Source of the DNA: Isoetes taiwanensis
Lineage: Eukaryota > Streptophyta > Lycopodiopsida > Isoetales > Isoetaceae
Assembly (NCBI GenBank): GCA_021234155.1
Contig: JAJEKV010000047.1
Span: 5,099,637 to 5,163,636, forward strand
DNA: 64,000 nucleotides
Direction: 5' to 3'
In this document: in pieces, positions 45,053 to 57,515 of the stretch
How positions within the stretch are numbered: position 1 is the stretch's first letter
Layout: each line of letters opens with the position of its first letter
Program-made: the position numbers and the translations under genes
The notes under the pieces: generated by a model
Databases searched by the model: none
Seen by the model: only the letters and a program-made list of their open reading frames with translations
Told to the model about the DNA's origin: nothing

Positions 45053-47450
45053 TCAAGCACATCCACTTCCAATATCGACATCTTCATCAAATCCAGTCGG
45101 TAGAACTTCTTCGGTGAGTTTCTTGAACATGGACATGGAGTAATGTTTGATCACATCACAAATGTCAGCGTCAATATCGATTAAAACAATGCACGGACCT
45201 CTAAGTGCACATGCTCAACCATAGATCACATTACTTTGTTAGAGATCCACAACAACATAGTCTGAGGTTCACATAAAGACACAAACAGAATTCATTGAAG
45301 TGAGTGCTCTTCTCCAGATTCAGCATGGACTCATGAGTAGCGATTTTGAATCTGTCATGACCTAAGTAATGCCTCAACAATTGAGTTGTGATTCAACTCG
45401 TGTTTATTAAACACGTCATCGATTTGAATGATGGATTTGTTCCAACTTCGTTTGTATAGGCATACTTTCAAGGCCATCAGAAATAATTACCATACTTATC
45501 TTTGTAGGCCCAGATGGTGCATCTTCTATCATGATGTAGAGTTCTTCCTATTTGGTTCTTTTTACGGCGGCTTCGTCAATTGCTTTTCTACGGCTTCGAA
45601 GGCTGCCAATGCACACCAATATGCTATCGATCCGTAAAGCTCACCCAAAGTGAAGCATCCATCTGCTCAATGTGAATCAAGTTTGTTCGATTAGGGTGTT
45701 TCATTCATGTCTTTTGCCGTTCATTGGTGGGTAGATCAATAGAGAACCATGTTTGCACCCAATCTCTCGCTTACATTCACGCTATACAGCACGATTTTTC
45801 TTAACTTCTTTTCCCAGTTTCTCATGACGTTGAAAGCCTCATATGGCGGGCGGAATTAGCTCGTGAAACCTTACAAACACTCGGCCTCAATGACCACGAA
45901 ATTCACTATTAGATTCTCTTGGAATTAGTGCAATGCCGACCTTTGGCATGCCGGAATTGGCGATGTGGTAATCTTCAAAATGTCTTCTTCTTCTTTGCTC
46001 GGAAACTTCAACAACTTTTTAAATCAGGACCTTTGTTGGCTTTCCTTTTCTTACTTCTTTTTCTCTGTCGGCATCACCAAGTTCATCAACTTCATCTACC
46101 TTCCTTTTAAGGACCCCTCTAATTTTCATTATAATCTCCTCCTCTTCTTGGAGTAAGAGCCAATGGGGAAGTCCAACCACGAGGACAATTCTCCCTTTCC
46201 CATTTATGCATGCCACCAACTCTGATCAAGATTTCCCTTTGGACTATAAATCTGATCCTTTGCTGTTTGAGACACCCAAATATGTCACAGGGATGCAAGG
46301 ATTTCATGCATAATATGTACAAGTATTTGAAATACCTGTAAACTCTTAGCGCATGCGAGTCATACGATTTCAAATGCTTGAAGCGCCCTTGAAGAAGACA
46401 TGTGTTTCTCCCAATGTTTAAACATTTGGGCAGATTCTTAGCTTTGAGCGTTAGAACCATATCTCAACATCACAATCCTGCAGTATTAGCAAGCTGTAAA
46501 TTATGTTGCTCAATGGCCACATTACCAACTCACGGGTTCTAAACAAAGAGATGCTCTAACCATGTTTCTTTTGATCAAATCTTTTGAAACTCTTGTCATA
46601 GGGATTTTTGGTAAGTACCAAAGCCGAGAAGTCTTGGTCATAGTCTTTATCAATTATCTCGACATTACGCACTAGACCTGACCATGAACAAAAGCTTCTC
46701 AAAGGGTCACATTGACTCACTTGGATACATCCATTTGAAGCTCATTGAACGATCATTTCCTTGTTCTTTGTGCCTTCAACCTACGGGGAGATAAGATCTT
46801 TCATGTATTTGCTCGGAGAGTAGCAACCCTATGCACTATCATAAGAGTATCTTGAAGACTTGTGCGCTGGCTTGATCTGGTTAATCTAGTTTGCAATGGT
46901 GAAAGTGAGTTGTAATAACATGCAACAACATAATGATAGTTATGAAAAAAAGATCACTTACAAGTTTGATACTGTTCATTCGCGACAATCAAAGTTGTCT
47001 CATTTGGCTCATCAATGACAATAAAATCATGCAAACGAAGCCATACCTTGACTTGATGTGTTTGTATGTGGCCTTGATTTGAGTCATCAAACACGTTGTT
47101 AGATTTTCAAAAATTACAGCAGGAGGAACATAATGCCTTGTAGTCGACCAATGCGGATTGTTCAATAGGGACTCTTCAAAATGCCTTATTTACTTCTTGC
47201 GGTGAGGGTCCCAACCATCGATGTCCTCATCGATGTAGAATACATCTCCCTTTCTTTGTTGCCATGGACAAAATAAAATTTCCTTCGATTTACATATCCA
47301 TCACGTAAGAAGAAGTTTCTCTCAACACTTGTGCACGGAACCAACTGCGAACTTCTTCATTTATTTTTATCACGACATAATGGTATGTGGGTGGCTCGAT
47401 TGCCCCTTTTGTGCAAAACCATCTAATGTCTCGATATAACCTCCTTGATG
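45053..47450 (-). pseudogene. Unidentified decayed minus-strand gene
   Basis: I do not recognise the family. Three clean protein-like blocks lie in order on the minus strand: near 47245-47400 YHYVVIKINEEVRSWFRAQV, followed in a shifted frame by RDGYVNRRKFYFVHGNKERE; at 46962-47100 NNVFDDSNQGHIQTHQVKVW with LRLHDFIVIDEPNETTLIVA, ending at a strong GTAAGTGA donor; and at 45053-45213 CALRGPCIVLIDIDADICDV with IKHYSMSMFKKLTEEVLPTG and a terminal stop. The last block looks like a true C terminus. Between them there are splice-like signals but many shifts. This could be a host gene copy or an element ORF. Confidence 0.35.
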
Positions 47451-47849
47451 AAATTCAGTAGAAAAGGAATCACCTAGATCATCTTCATTGTTCGAATCGA
47501 CTTCTTTCCCTTCTTCTTATTAACACTATTTGGGGTTGCCTCTCCTTTTTCATCATCACTAATTTCTGCCTTCTCTTCATGAACATTTTTCTGACATACC
47601 CAATTCCATTTACCACTGCTTTTCTATTCTTTTAGACACATTACCTTCATTGTTAGTCAACTGCGCTACAGTAACTACTTCCACTAACATCAGTTGTCGT
47701 GCCAATTTCGCCCTCTAGGTTTCTTTTGGAGTTACCAATCTGGTAAGAACGCAAATGGGATGGCCTTCTAGTTTCTACCACCATACCATAGGGTATAGCT
47801 AGCGAAGACACAATAGCAAACATATCGGACACAATAGCAAACATATGGC
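47451..47849. other. Stretch with no gene recognised
   Basis: A 16-base phrase (ACACAATAGCAAACAT) occurs twice at 47808 and 47829. Otherwise featureless. Confidence 0.5.
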
Positions 47850-48460
47850 TTAAGAATAAGCTTCCTATTTTGCCATTATAGAGTAATGTGAGAAGCTCAT
47901 AAAAAGATGTGTGATGTTTAACATAATTTTCGCGGCATGAATGGAAGTGACCTTCCTTCCCGGCATCAAACAGAGCGACAAGAACATTTTATAGGCGGGA
48001 ATTTTATAGCATTCGAAGCTGAATTTGGAAGCTTCTACAAAGCAAAGAACTAAATCTTGATCAACCAGCATCTACTACAAGTATTGTTGAGCAAAGGTTC
48101 TTATTTGCCATTGTACAACAATGGCAAAAGCTCATAACTATCAAAGATATGGCGGAATACATGGTGTAATGCTTTATAAAAGACTTGAAGGAGCGAACAA
48201 AGAGTAGAAGAAGGCTTTGTTCAATCCACGCGCACTTGAAGAGGGGCGTGCCGCCCCTTAGCGGCATCAACAATGATGGATTATGGAAATTTCACGGAAG
48301 AAGGGATCAACATCGGACTTCCGCGAGAATTTGAACAAATTTTTAAACCTAAACTATGCAAAAGAACAAAAGCAGAGACAAGCTTTTGAGAACAAGACTC
48401 AGCCATTATAGGGCTGTGAGAAGCTAATATGGATTTGGCGGTGTTTAACATAATTTTAAA
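47850..48460. repeat. Three-copy diverged tandem repeat, period about 230-300 bp
   Basis: Each unit contains GCCATT-TA, then an AGCTCATAA or GAAGCTAATA phrase, and ends TGTTTAACATAATTTT or a variant (47858-47930, 48091-48175, 48380-48455). Unit lengths differ and identity is low to moderate. The best conserved piece is GTGTTTAACATAATTTTAA versus GATGTTTAACATAATTTTCG. Confidence 0.6.
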
Positions 48461-51400
48461 CCTATACTTTTGCAAAAACAACAAGCCATTTCATTGCTTG
48501 ACTTCAAGGGCAATGCCCCATTGTAACATCGAGAAAGCTTGCGAGGGAACTAGAATGAACAAGCAAATACTTACATCTTACGCGACGAGCGCGTGCATTT
48601 CGGCCGAAACGCCGAATTTTTGAAGCTAGCGAGGGAGGAGAGGAGGTTTCTAGAAAATACGATGCACTTCAAAGCCTTGGTAGGACTTCAAGCGCTGAAT
48701 TCAATTTCATTAGAACTATTTCTTCATTCTACAAAGCGCACATTTCAATTTGAATTTCTAAGACTAGTTCTTCATTCTAAAACTAATACATAGAATTTTA
48801 AAATTGAATATGGTTTTAAGGGTTTACCTCGCACAAGCAAGCGGTCTCTAAGCATTACGTTTTAGCATTATTTACATTTTGCAGCCCGGTCCCTTACTAG
48901 TAGTTAAAAGTAGCGTTTCAAATTAGTTTTCTAATATAGCCGTTTGTATTTGATTTTTGATTACCCGCGTTAAATTTAGACTTAGAAACATTTATGATGA
49001 CCATTTCAATTAAAAAACCGAATATAATTTATCGCATTGATACGAAAAATAAGTTGGCTGAATTAGCGAATATTTCGTTTATTCGCGGCTTTCATGGGTA
49101 AATGTTTGTAATTCAAAATAAAAAGGCGAATGTCAACAAATAGTGTCGCGTTCCGCGGAACTCACGGGGAGTGGAAAATGGCAGCTAAATTAAGCATGAC
49201 TACTCGGGTAAGTTGCAATCTATACAGTACCTTTTGATGTAATGGAGTTTGCAGCATGGTCATTAACCATGCGGTTTCACAATGTTTTTGGCTTTAGCAC
49301 GAATGTCTTGTGATGTTGCAGCAAATTAGCCGGTAGATAGTGATGTGGATTCCTTGACATGTTACGGCGGAAGCGATGATTCTATGTAATTGATAGAGTT
49401 TGGTTCCGCGTGTAATGCGTGGTTGGTATCCTGAGATTACTCCGGTTCTCCAGCATGCCCCATAGTTGTGGACTCACTAAGTGTATGGAATCAATGTACT
49501 TGAAATGTCCATGTTCGATTATTTGCTCAATGGTGGCAATAGCAAATTGAAGACTTGGGCACTAGAGGGATTGAGAGAACATGCAGTGAACCATTTGCAG
49601 TTGTTATGATAGCGCATGGTTATGAACTCCCATGTGAAAAGAAATGTTCCAAGCCCATATAGAATGGAGCGAACATGGATCCTCATGGTAACTAAATTAA
49701 GACCCTTCTCATCTGATTGTTCCTAGTTTTCGGGGATAATGCTGAGAGTTGGCGCTTGTTTGTGGCCACTTGCAATCTTGAAATACTAGTTGTGAATGTG
49801 TTTTGGGCTGGGGAACGCCAAGCGAGGTGCAATGGAAGGACCTTGAAGCATAAACCATCTATTGGAGAGCTATGTAGTTCCCAATAGGTCATAATTACAT
49901 ATTTTGCAGGAACAGCAGTGTGTTAGTCGATAAATGCAAAATATACTATTACTTCCCGGAACAATACCATTTTACAGATTGGCATTTCACATAGGCAATA
50001 CAACCATCCGTTAAGTTAAGTCAAGAGAAAGTGTTTTGCATTAGCTAAGGCACTACTAAATGCATCATCAACCACTTTTGTGAATGGGAATATAATTTTA
50101 GGAGGAGGAGATCTCCACTTTCCGGGAGACATTGGATTACAGGTGTGGATAAATTCCTTCAAAATTGGAGCCTTTTGAATAACGGTATGAGGTATTGGGC
50201 TTTCTTCTACTAGAATAGCTGTATGCGTAAATGAAGGGATGTTATCTTTGACATTTACCTGAGTGAGTTGCGAAGGTGATTCATAAAGCTAAAGCTCAAA
50301 ATAAAATAGGGGAGATGAGTTTTCTCAAATTTTGTATTTGAAACAACCTGATAGATATCCCAAGTACTTCCATGGGTGATTTTTCCTATCGATTTACCGC
50401 GATAGCGAGAATGAAAAGATATTTATATATTCAAGATGTCCACCTTTGGACCTGGTTGAGTGGATTTGGTGAAACGAGGATGTCGTCGGGAGGGATGGAA
50501 CATAGTTGGGTACATTTCGATCATGTCAAGCGTATTCCCACTTGGACAACATTGGGTTTATCCGTCTATGATCTAGGTAGTTGTTTTCCCAAGGTCATTT
50601 TTGCAGTGTCTTTCTTTTAGACATGAAGTAATAAAATGTTTTTGTAGAATCTGATCCACGCAAAACCATTGCCTTAATGCATTTATGAAAGCAGAGGATT
50701 ACATTGCCTGAGAGATTGTTTTGGAAAAACTAAATAAGGTCATGATAAGCAAAGAGATTTCGAAGGTAGATTGAAGAAAATTCATGGCGGAAGTAAAGCC
50801 CGAAACTAATTGGGCAATGATGCGAGATGTGTACAATAATAGTGGGGAAATGAAGTAGGTGAAGCGTTCTGTCAATTTCATTTGACGGTGCTTCTGACGT
50901 CCTTCGAATAAATACATATATGAGGCCTTTAAGCTATGAACATTTGGACTGTGTAGAAAATGGAGGAATCTGAACCATTGAGGGAGTACGAGAGGATATC
51001 TATCACGAGAATTATAGATTGGTGGCACGAAGCGGGCGATGTGGACATCAAATCCTTGAAAAGCCGTGGTTGAAATTTGGTGGCATCGGTGGTGGAAATT
51101 ACATGCTGAGGAATGGATATGCTTGATGCCATACGTCCACACACTAACACAGCCGAGAATCTAGGCATGGTGGCTTGCAGCTAGAGGATCTTAGAAAAGA
51201 CAATGAGTTTATATGATAAATTGCGTGTTTGACATAATGACTTACTCTTACCAAAGCTCTAGATACGAGAGCATGGTTGGAGGAAGACATTTGAGGCGAG
51301 GACTAATATTTCAAACTTTCTTTGGGAAAGATTGGAAAAAGTGTTGAAACTCCAAAATAAACCCTATGCAAGGGAGTGAGTCTTTGTTAATGAACAAATT

Positions 51401-52732
51401 TCGAGTGGAATGCGAATACAATCCGAGGAAGCGGTGAAGTAATATACGAACCCGTTTTGAGAAGACACCCGCGATTGGTAACTCACGGCGAGTCATCGAC
51501 CCGGACAAAGGTATCTGCACTATGTCACGTTCGCCCGAATAGTACGACTCATGAGAGGACGTAGACTTTGATCATCCACAACTTAGAGTGATAAGTAGGT
51601 ATGCATGAGGGCCTGGTTACGGGCATTCACGGAGGACAATTGCGGCGGTGGCGTGAGAAGCCTTATGGGTAAAATTATCAAGGCGGTATGAAATGCCAAA
51701 TACGCGTGCGTGGGGAACAAATCCTTTGTTGCTCCATCATTCTATGGAATGAGAAAACATGAAATGGGGGAGCAAGAACAAATGATATGGTTTTGTTCAG
51801 CAATGTTAAACTTACATGGTATCGATTCTGATGTTGTTTTATTGATTTCTGAGGACCAGTGATTGGCGGTCGCCATTGGAGTCAACATAAGGATGATGAA
51901 TTACAGTGTTAATGAGTAGTGGCTTTTGAAATTGAAGGTTGTCTTCCACATGTGGCGATATTCCTTTGAAACTTCTTCAAATGTACCTTGATTGTTAGCA
52001 CTGCTCGAGTTAGAAATGGGCGATGTCAATAAAGGGCTAGATTAAGCGTATTGAAGATGTGAACACGGGCGTAGTTTGACATAGGCAGTAATTAGTAAAC
52101 ATACTGCTCCAGGTCGGGGAAAGCATGTGATTTATGACCTTAGAAGGATCTGAACACATACAAGATTGAGGTGACACAAACCGAAATACAATTGTCACGG
52201 AATTTCTGAAACATGAGGCGAAGGGGGTAAATTCTGCTATGCAAGCACATGTGTTATGTCTACAACAAGGTGTTGGGTCATAATCGAAACTTACAACAAA
52301 GGAGTGATTGAGCGGTGTTAACGGATGCTACATTAGCAATGCTTTGGAATGATTAGAAAATTACAGATAATGTTGCATTGATTATTAGTAAATGACAATG
52401 AGAAGTATTGTAAAATTCTTTCTAAGTAGGTAAGTTGTATTGAATAGATTTAGTATTAAAGTTACATTGGGTTGTTATAAAAATACAAAGGTTGCACCAA
52501 TCGAGTTGTTTTCAACAATATAACCAAAACTATCACTTCCACGAAGCATATTGAATATTACTCACAAAAAAACATGAAAACATCTTTTGAAAAACATAAA
52601 AAAATTGCACTCGACCTTCATATACGAGGCGAAGACCTATTACTATATCTGCCGCGAAAGGAACATCATGCTTTCGACATCACGGTATGAACATACTTGA
52701 TTATTTAGGACTTCCCCTCCCAATTCGAATTC
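48461..52732. other. Long stretch with no gene recognised
   Basis: About 4.3 kb with scattered chance-like frames. The longest is a 147-codon minus frame at 50699-51142, and an 82-codon plus frame at 50372-50620 contains IQDVHLWTWLSGFGE. I see no domain in either. If the receptor-kinase pseudogene downstream was complete, its lectin ectodomain should lie in the right part of this stretch, but I could not find it. Confidence 0.4.
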
Positions 52733-53930
52733 TAAATGGCTTATTATCATCCTTACATTGCTTGGTCTGATGATTACCTTGATTCGCGGCTGGTATAGGA
52801 TGGATATACTTCAAGTTGAAAAGAAAGGATACGCGCATGAATGGGAGCCAAAGCTCCGGCAATCAACTCTGTGGAATTCGGCTATTACAGGCTTCGGTCA
52901 TTTGCTACTAAAGGATTAAGTGAAGAGGGTACTGGAGTAGGGGCTTTTTGGAGGTCTACAAAGGGTATAGCCCGGTGATGGATCCTGGATTGGCGATTAG
53001 GTCATGTATAAGGTGTCCAAGGTCAATTTAAGGACTGATGTTTATAGGAAGGCTCAAACACAAGAACCTGGTGGGTTTGAGAGGATAGTGTCATCATGCC
53101 AACAAGTTGCTCTTGGCATATAATTGTATGGAGAACGGGAATTTAGATCGTTATTTATTTTTGGCAGATACGTTTTTGCCATGGAGTAACAAATATGAAA
53201 GTATGAATGGTGTAGCTGAAGGGTTGGCCTTTCTACATGGAGGATGGGAGCCGGGGAAGGGGAATAGGTGCCGGAGAGATAATCAAGGTACTAGCGTTCT
53301 ATTGGATGCAAATTGTACCCCATCTAGGGGAGATTTTGGTTGAGCAAGCTCATGGAGATACCAAGTTAGAAACAATGACCTGGTCGGGCACACCCGGGTT
53401 ACATATTTTAAGTGGCTTTAATTGTGGGGCAAATGAGAGGTGACATATTCAGCTTTGGAATACTCCTATTGGAGGTGGGGTGTGGAAGGCGAATTATATC
53501 AGATAAAGGTGGTCATACTCATTTGTTAGAATGGGTTTGACAAGCCCATCAAAGGAATGAGTTGGTGCAGGTTGTTGATCCTCGTCTTCGGGCCACGAAG
53601 AAATGGTTATAGTATTGTCTCTTGGTTTATTGGCTGCCCATCCTGATGCAGAATTAAGACCAAGCTCTAGACAATATTGCTTTTCCCTTAATGATGAAGA
53701 TTTCCTTCCATCTCGTTCCTCCTCAATACCAACTGTCCTCTCTCTTATGAGTTTTCTCCATTTGCTTTTCAATAAGAATCTGGCACGTCCCCATCTAGGG
53801 AGTTTTCTACTTCTAGTGCCATTTCATCAACTAAGAGTAAGTGAAGTGCCCCATTATTGGAAGGCTAATTACTACGAGAAAACAAAACAGTGCCTGCATA
53901 AAAGCAAGGGCCATCTTTAACTGGGCCGCC
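52733..53930 (+). pseudogene. Lectin-type receptor-like kinase, broken (transmembrane segment plus kinase domain)
   Basis: Such kinases sit in the plasma membrane and phosphorylate partners after sensing an external signal. In order on the plus strand: a hydrophobic segment at 52745-52800 (KWLIIILTLLGLMITLI), a short basic linker, a damaged glycine loop (GTGVGAFW near 52930), IGRLKHKNLVGLRG near 53045-53090, LLLAYNCMENGNLDRYLF at 53104, LPWSNKYESMNGVAEGLAFL, and SVLLDANCTP ending in GDFG near 53335. Next come METMTWSGTPG-like sequence, DIFSFGILLLEVGCGRRII near 53440, LVQVVDPRL and LLAAHPDAELRPSSRQ near 53630. The catalytic HRD reads RRD, and the following lysine is lost. More than six frame changes occur. 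It is a non-functional copy. The ectodomain is absent or unrecognisable. Confidence 0.88.
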
Positions 53931-55984
53931 TTACATTTTTTAGAGAGAGAACGTACATCTCATTGAGATTTATTTTGTGCGAAAAAAGTTAAAACAGTAT
54001 AAATAACAATGGTAATAAATACAAAGTACCTTTATTACCTTCATATACTTGGTTAGACATTGGTGATGATGATGGGGCGTGGGAATATGCCAGTGATGCA
54101 AGTGCCTTTTAAAGGCTGGAATTTTTTGACAGGGAGGCGATGCTCATGCTGTGGATATTACTGACTAGAAATCTTCCCTCCTTGTGATTAATTCAACATT
54201 GGGTTCTATCTTTTTTATACTATTTTTCCTATATATACAATTCATACGATTTTCCTATATGTATGATTAGGGTTATCCTTATCTCGAATATATAATTGTA
54301 ATAGGGAGGGTAAGAAGAGACGAGCTCAGGTGACATATGCCATGTTTGGATACTATTCGATTTTTTTTAAAACCTTCAGGCAGTGGATTAACATTACCTT
54401 TAGGGTTGTGAACAAAAAATTGCAGTTTCTAAGGAGAAGCAAGGAGCATCAATTGCCATTTTTTGAGAAAATTCATGCCAAGGTAGTTCTATGAATCAGA
54501 TAAGTTATAGAGAATAATTCTTGTCATACTTCTTGGAATTTCAGAGGTACTAAGAAGACAGTTTGGGGGTTGGCGCACGTTTACTTTTTTGTCTAATAAA
54601 ATATGTTAGTGCTTCTTGGGTCTTAGAATTGCATTTAGTTATTTATTGGGAGAAAATGGTTCTTACAGGATTAGCAAATATCTGAAGAAGAAATTTGTTT
54701 TATAGGAAATTTTTGAAGGTGGAACTTTGAAGTTCTATTATTATGAGCATGCAAAAGTTACGTAATGACAATTTTATAAAAAATATCACCCCATCATTAA
54801 AATACGTCACGAGAATTGCATAGTAACCCCTGGTGGAGATTTTTCTTGAAGTAGGGCAAAAAGGAAAGCCTCACAACTAAGTCATGGGATTTGAAATTGA
54901 TGGAGTCAAATATAACCATTTGAACAACACAAACAATGTTCTTTGAATGAACTAACAAAAGTAATCTCCTAAAATTTCAGCTCTCTACTAAAAAAATGCT
55001 GCATAGTTGGTCATAAGCATGTTTTATCACTTTCGATTTAGTTTGTTTACTTTTGGAACTAATTTGGGTGTAATCCGCGTATTGCTTAAATCTTGGCCCT
55101 TTGGGCTGGGATCGAAAACAACGGATGGATGTAACCTTGCAATTTCTTCCAAAAAGGTCTCCAAATTGTTGTCCCAGCTTTCTGGCTGTGACTTCATACA
55201 TTATACGGAAAAACCGTGCATAAGCTTAGGTTTTCCCGTAGTGCAAAATGTTTAATGGATAAGAATTAAAGCGATTGTGTCATATGGCCATCTTACGGTG
55301 GCTTTGGGAAGTACAGGCTCATTCGACGATGTGGCAACAATCCTCATGCTATAAAGAGTCCGCTAGCAGCATTTACACTTTATGTCATTTACTTCAACAA
55401 TGTATTGCTTTGCAAAATAAAATACGGGTTTTTGGGCTTATACCTTTTAAAGGTCTTAAAACCCTTCTTGCCTTTTAACTATTAGACTTGTTAATTTGAC
55501 TAATCAATGGAGCCCCAGTTAAAAATGTTCATTTTGAAATGCCCTTCGTATGGGTCTAAAATGGAAAAAAAAATATAGTTACAATGTAGGATTAGTCTCT
55601 AAATTGTAGGCAAAGAAACGCAATTCCAGCTCATGAGGTCGGCCGATTGGTACATAATAGCTTTAAACATTTGGTGAAATCATATGTCTTAGTGGTCCCT
55701 TAGAACATAAGGTAAGATTTCTCCAAAGCACAACCGATTGGACCACAATGGCATGAATTTTAGGGCGAAAGGCAGAGATAGATGAGCAATTAATTCTATG
55801 GGAAGCAAGAAACATGAAAATACACTCGGACACGGGAGAACAACCCTTTGTCGCATTAGCACCTCCAGCTTTTTTTTTTTTTTTTTTTTTGAAGCCGATA
55901 ACATTCGATTCTCATTTGTGATTCTTATCACTTCTATACAATTCTTTAGTCCATATTAGTTTTCGCAGTCGAGACTGTTCTTCA
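53931..55984. other. Stretch with no gene recognised
   Basis: A T22-type homopolymer at about 55870-55891 is preceded by GCATTAGCACCTCCAGC and followed by GAAGCCGAT. It could be a poly(A) tail on the minus strand of an old retroposed sequence, but I could not identify a body. No gene otherwise. Confidence 0.4.
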
Positions 55985-56495
55985 CACATAACAACCAACA
56001 TATAACAACCATTGACATTAACAACCAACATATAACTACCATTGACATTAATTAACACAACCATTGGGTCCAACACATTTAAATTAAAATCCCCTTAAAC
56101 CCCCTTTGGTTTGGGTGCATATTCACCACGGGGGTGACTCGTAGCAGTACATTTGGATGAGCGCCATTGCCTTATTCCTTAGTCTGCCGTCAAGTCGAGT
56201 TCCTCATTTGTAGGGGTATGCAAGTACAAAATTTGCTATCTTGTATAACAAGATTAAAGAAATATTATAAGATTTCAAGGAACCATATGAATTGATTTAA
56301 ATGCGTGCAAAATACAATTATGAGACTCTAAACACCCCTCGTCACCCAGGTGTGAATATGCACTTTGAAAACCAAAGGGGTTTAAGGGGGAATTTTAATT
56401 TAAATGTGTTGGACCCCAAATGGTTGTGTTAATTAATGTCAATGGTAGTTATAGTGTTGGTTGTTAATGTCAATGGATTTGTTATGTCGTTAAGG
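55985..56495. mobile_element. Foldback MITE, about 510 bp, with about 150-bp arms
   Basis: The left arm contains ATAACAACCAACATATAACA, CCATTGACATTAATTAACAC, AACACATTTAAATTAAAATC and CCCCTTTGGTTTGGGTGCAT. The right arm (56345-56495) is the reverse complement in the same order with about 90 percent identity. The outer 30 bp of the left arm are tandemly doubled (CAACCAACATATAAC, twice). The spacer between the arms is about 190 bp. Non-coding. Confidence 0.9.
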
Positions 56496-57005
56496 ATTAA
56501 CCTATATGTTGGATGTTAATGGTTTGTCATTTACCAAAAAAAATTTAGGCGTATAGGAAGGGCACTTGGAATGCAGATTAATGACAAAAATTTTAGAATT
56601 CAAACGAGGAAAAAACTAGAATTCATTTGAGGCTTTCTCATCTGTAGCTTTTAGTTTTCATCTGTTAAAACAAATAGAACATAGTAAGTTACCATAAAGA
56701 TAGAAGCGAGATTGATCCCGGCTATTACGAAAGTCATAAAGTTTACGCTCCATACAAACATTTTCAAAATTTGGAATTTAACAGCTGACCTTTGGCCTCC
56801 ATGGATTCTTGTGGTGAGAAACCAAAGTGAAGCACCTGCCTTGTTATACAAAAAAAGGATCTAGAAGCCTTGGAATTTGCTTGCTCGCGCCTCAAGGAAT
56901 AAAATGCATGGTAATTTTTGCGGCTTCATTGAATGATATGCAAACAATATATCAGCCTCAGCAATCTTGTATTAATCGGCTAGTAGGATGTCAAAGATCA
57001 TCATA
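56496..57005. other. Stretch with no gene recognised
   Basis: Short minus and plus frames of 66-69 codons without motifs. Confidence 0.5.
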
Positions 57006-57375
57006 CCCGGCCGAAATTGATGTTTTTACTTTTTGAATAAGCAACCGGCATATCATATCATACACTATCAAAAGATCTTTTCGGGCGGTAGCATAATAAA
57101 AATCATCTAAAACAAACTCTGGATAAAATTATGATAAGAAATGTATTTGTGTGGGGAAGCGCACTACATGCGCCTTCAAGCCCGCCATGTGCCCAACCCG
57201 GCCGAATTTGCTGTTTAGCATAGATAACTTAACAAACATATCCATATCATACACTATCAAAAGATCTCGGAGAGCTTTCCAATGCAATAAAATCATCTCA
57301 AGCGAACTCACGGATCAAAAGTTATGATAAAAATGTGTTGCGGTGGGAAGCTTTTTTTATAGCGCTATGACGCCT
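57006..57375. repeat. 191-bp tandem duplication
   Basis: CCCGGCCGAA at 57006 and 57197 start two diverged units that share CATATCATACACTATCAAAA, GATCT, AATAAAAATCATCT and TTATGATAA in order. Identity about 75 percent by eye. Confidence 0.85.
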
Positions 57376-57434
57376 ACTGCGCGTAAACACAAACCCTTCA
57401 TGTACCCATTATGCACCACACACAAGAGGCTTTT

Positions 57435-57515
57435 GTTGTGAGCCATTGGTTGTTGGCCATTGTACCACTAACGCTAAAAGAACTTTGTTGTGAGCCATTG
57501 GTTGATGACCATTGA
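57435..57515. repeat. Short direct repeat
   Basis: TTGTTGTGAGCCATTGGTTG and the following 10 bases occur at 57435 and 57484. CAATGGCTCA further right (57532) is the inverted form. Confidence 0.8.

Noticed and set aside
50699-51142. 147-codon minus-strand frame as a gene
   Set aside because: Longest frame in its region, but Ser/Phe-rich with no domain, no splice support and an overlapping frame on the same strand.
55869-55891. Poly(T) as the tail of a processed pseudogene on the minus strand
   Set aside because: No recognisable coding body next to it and no flanking duplication visible.
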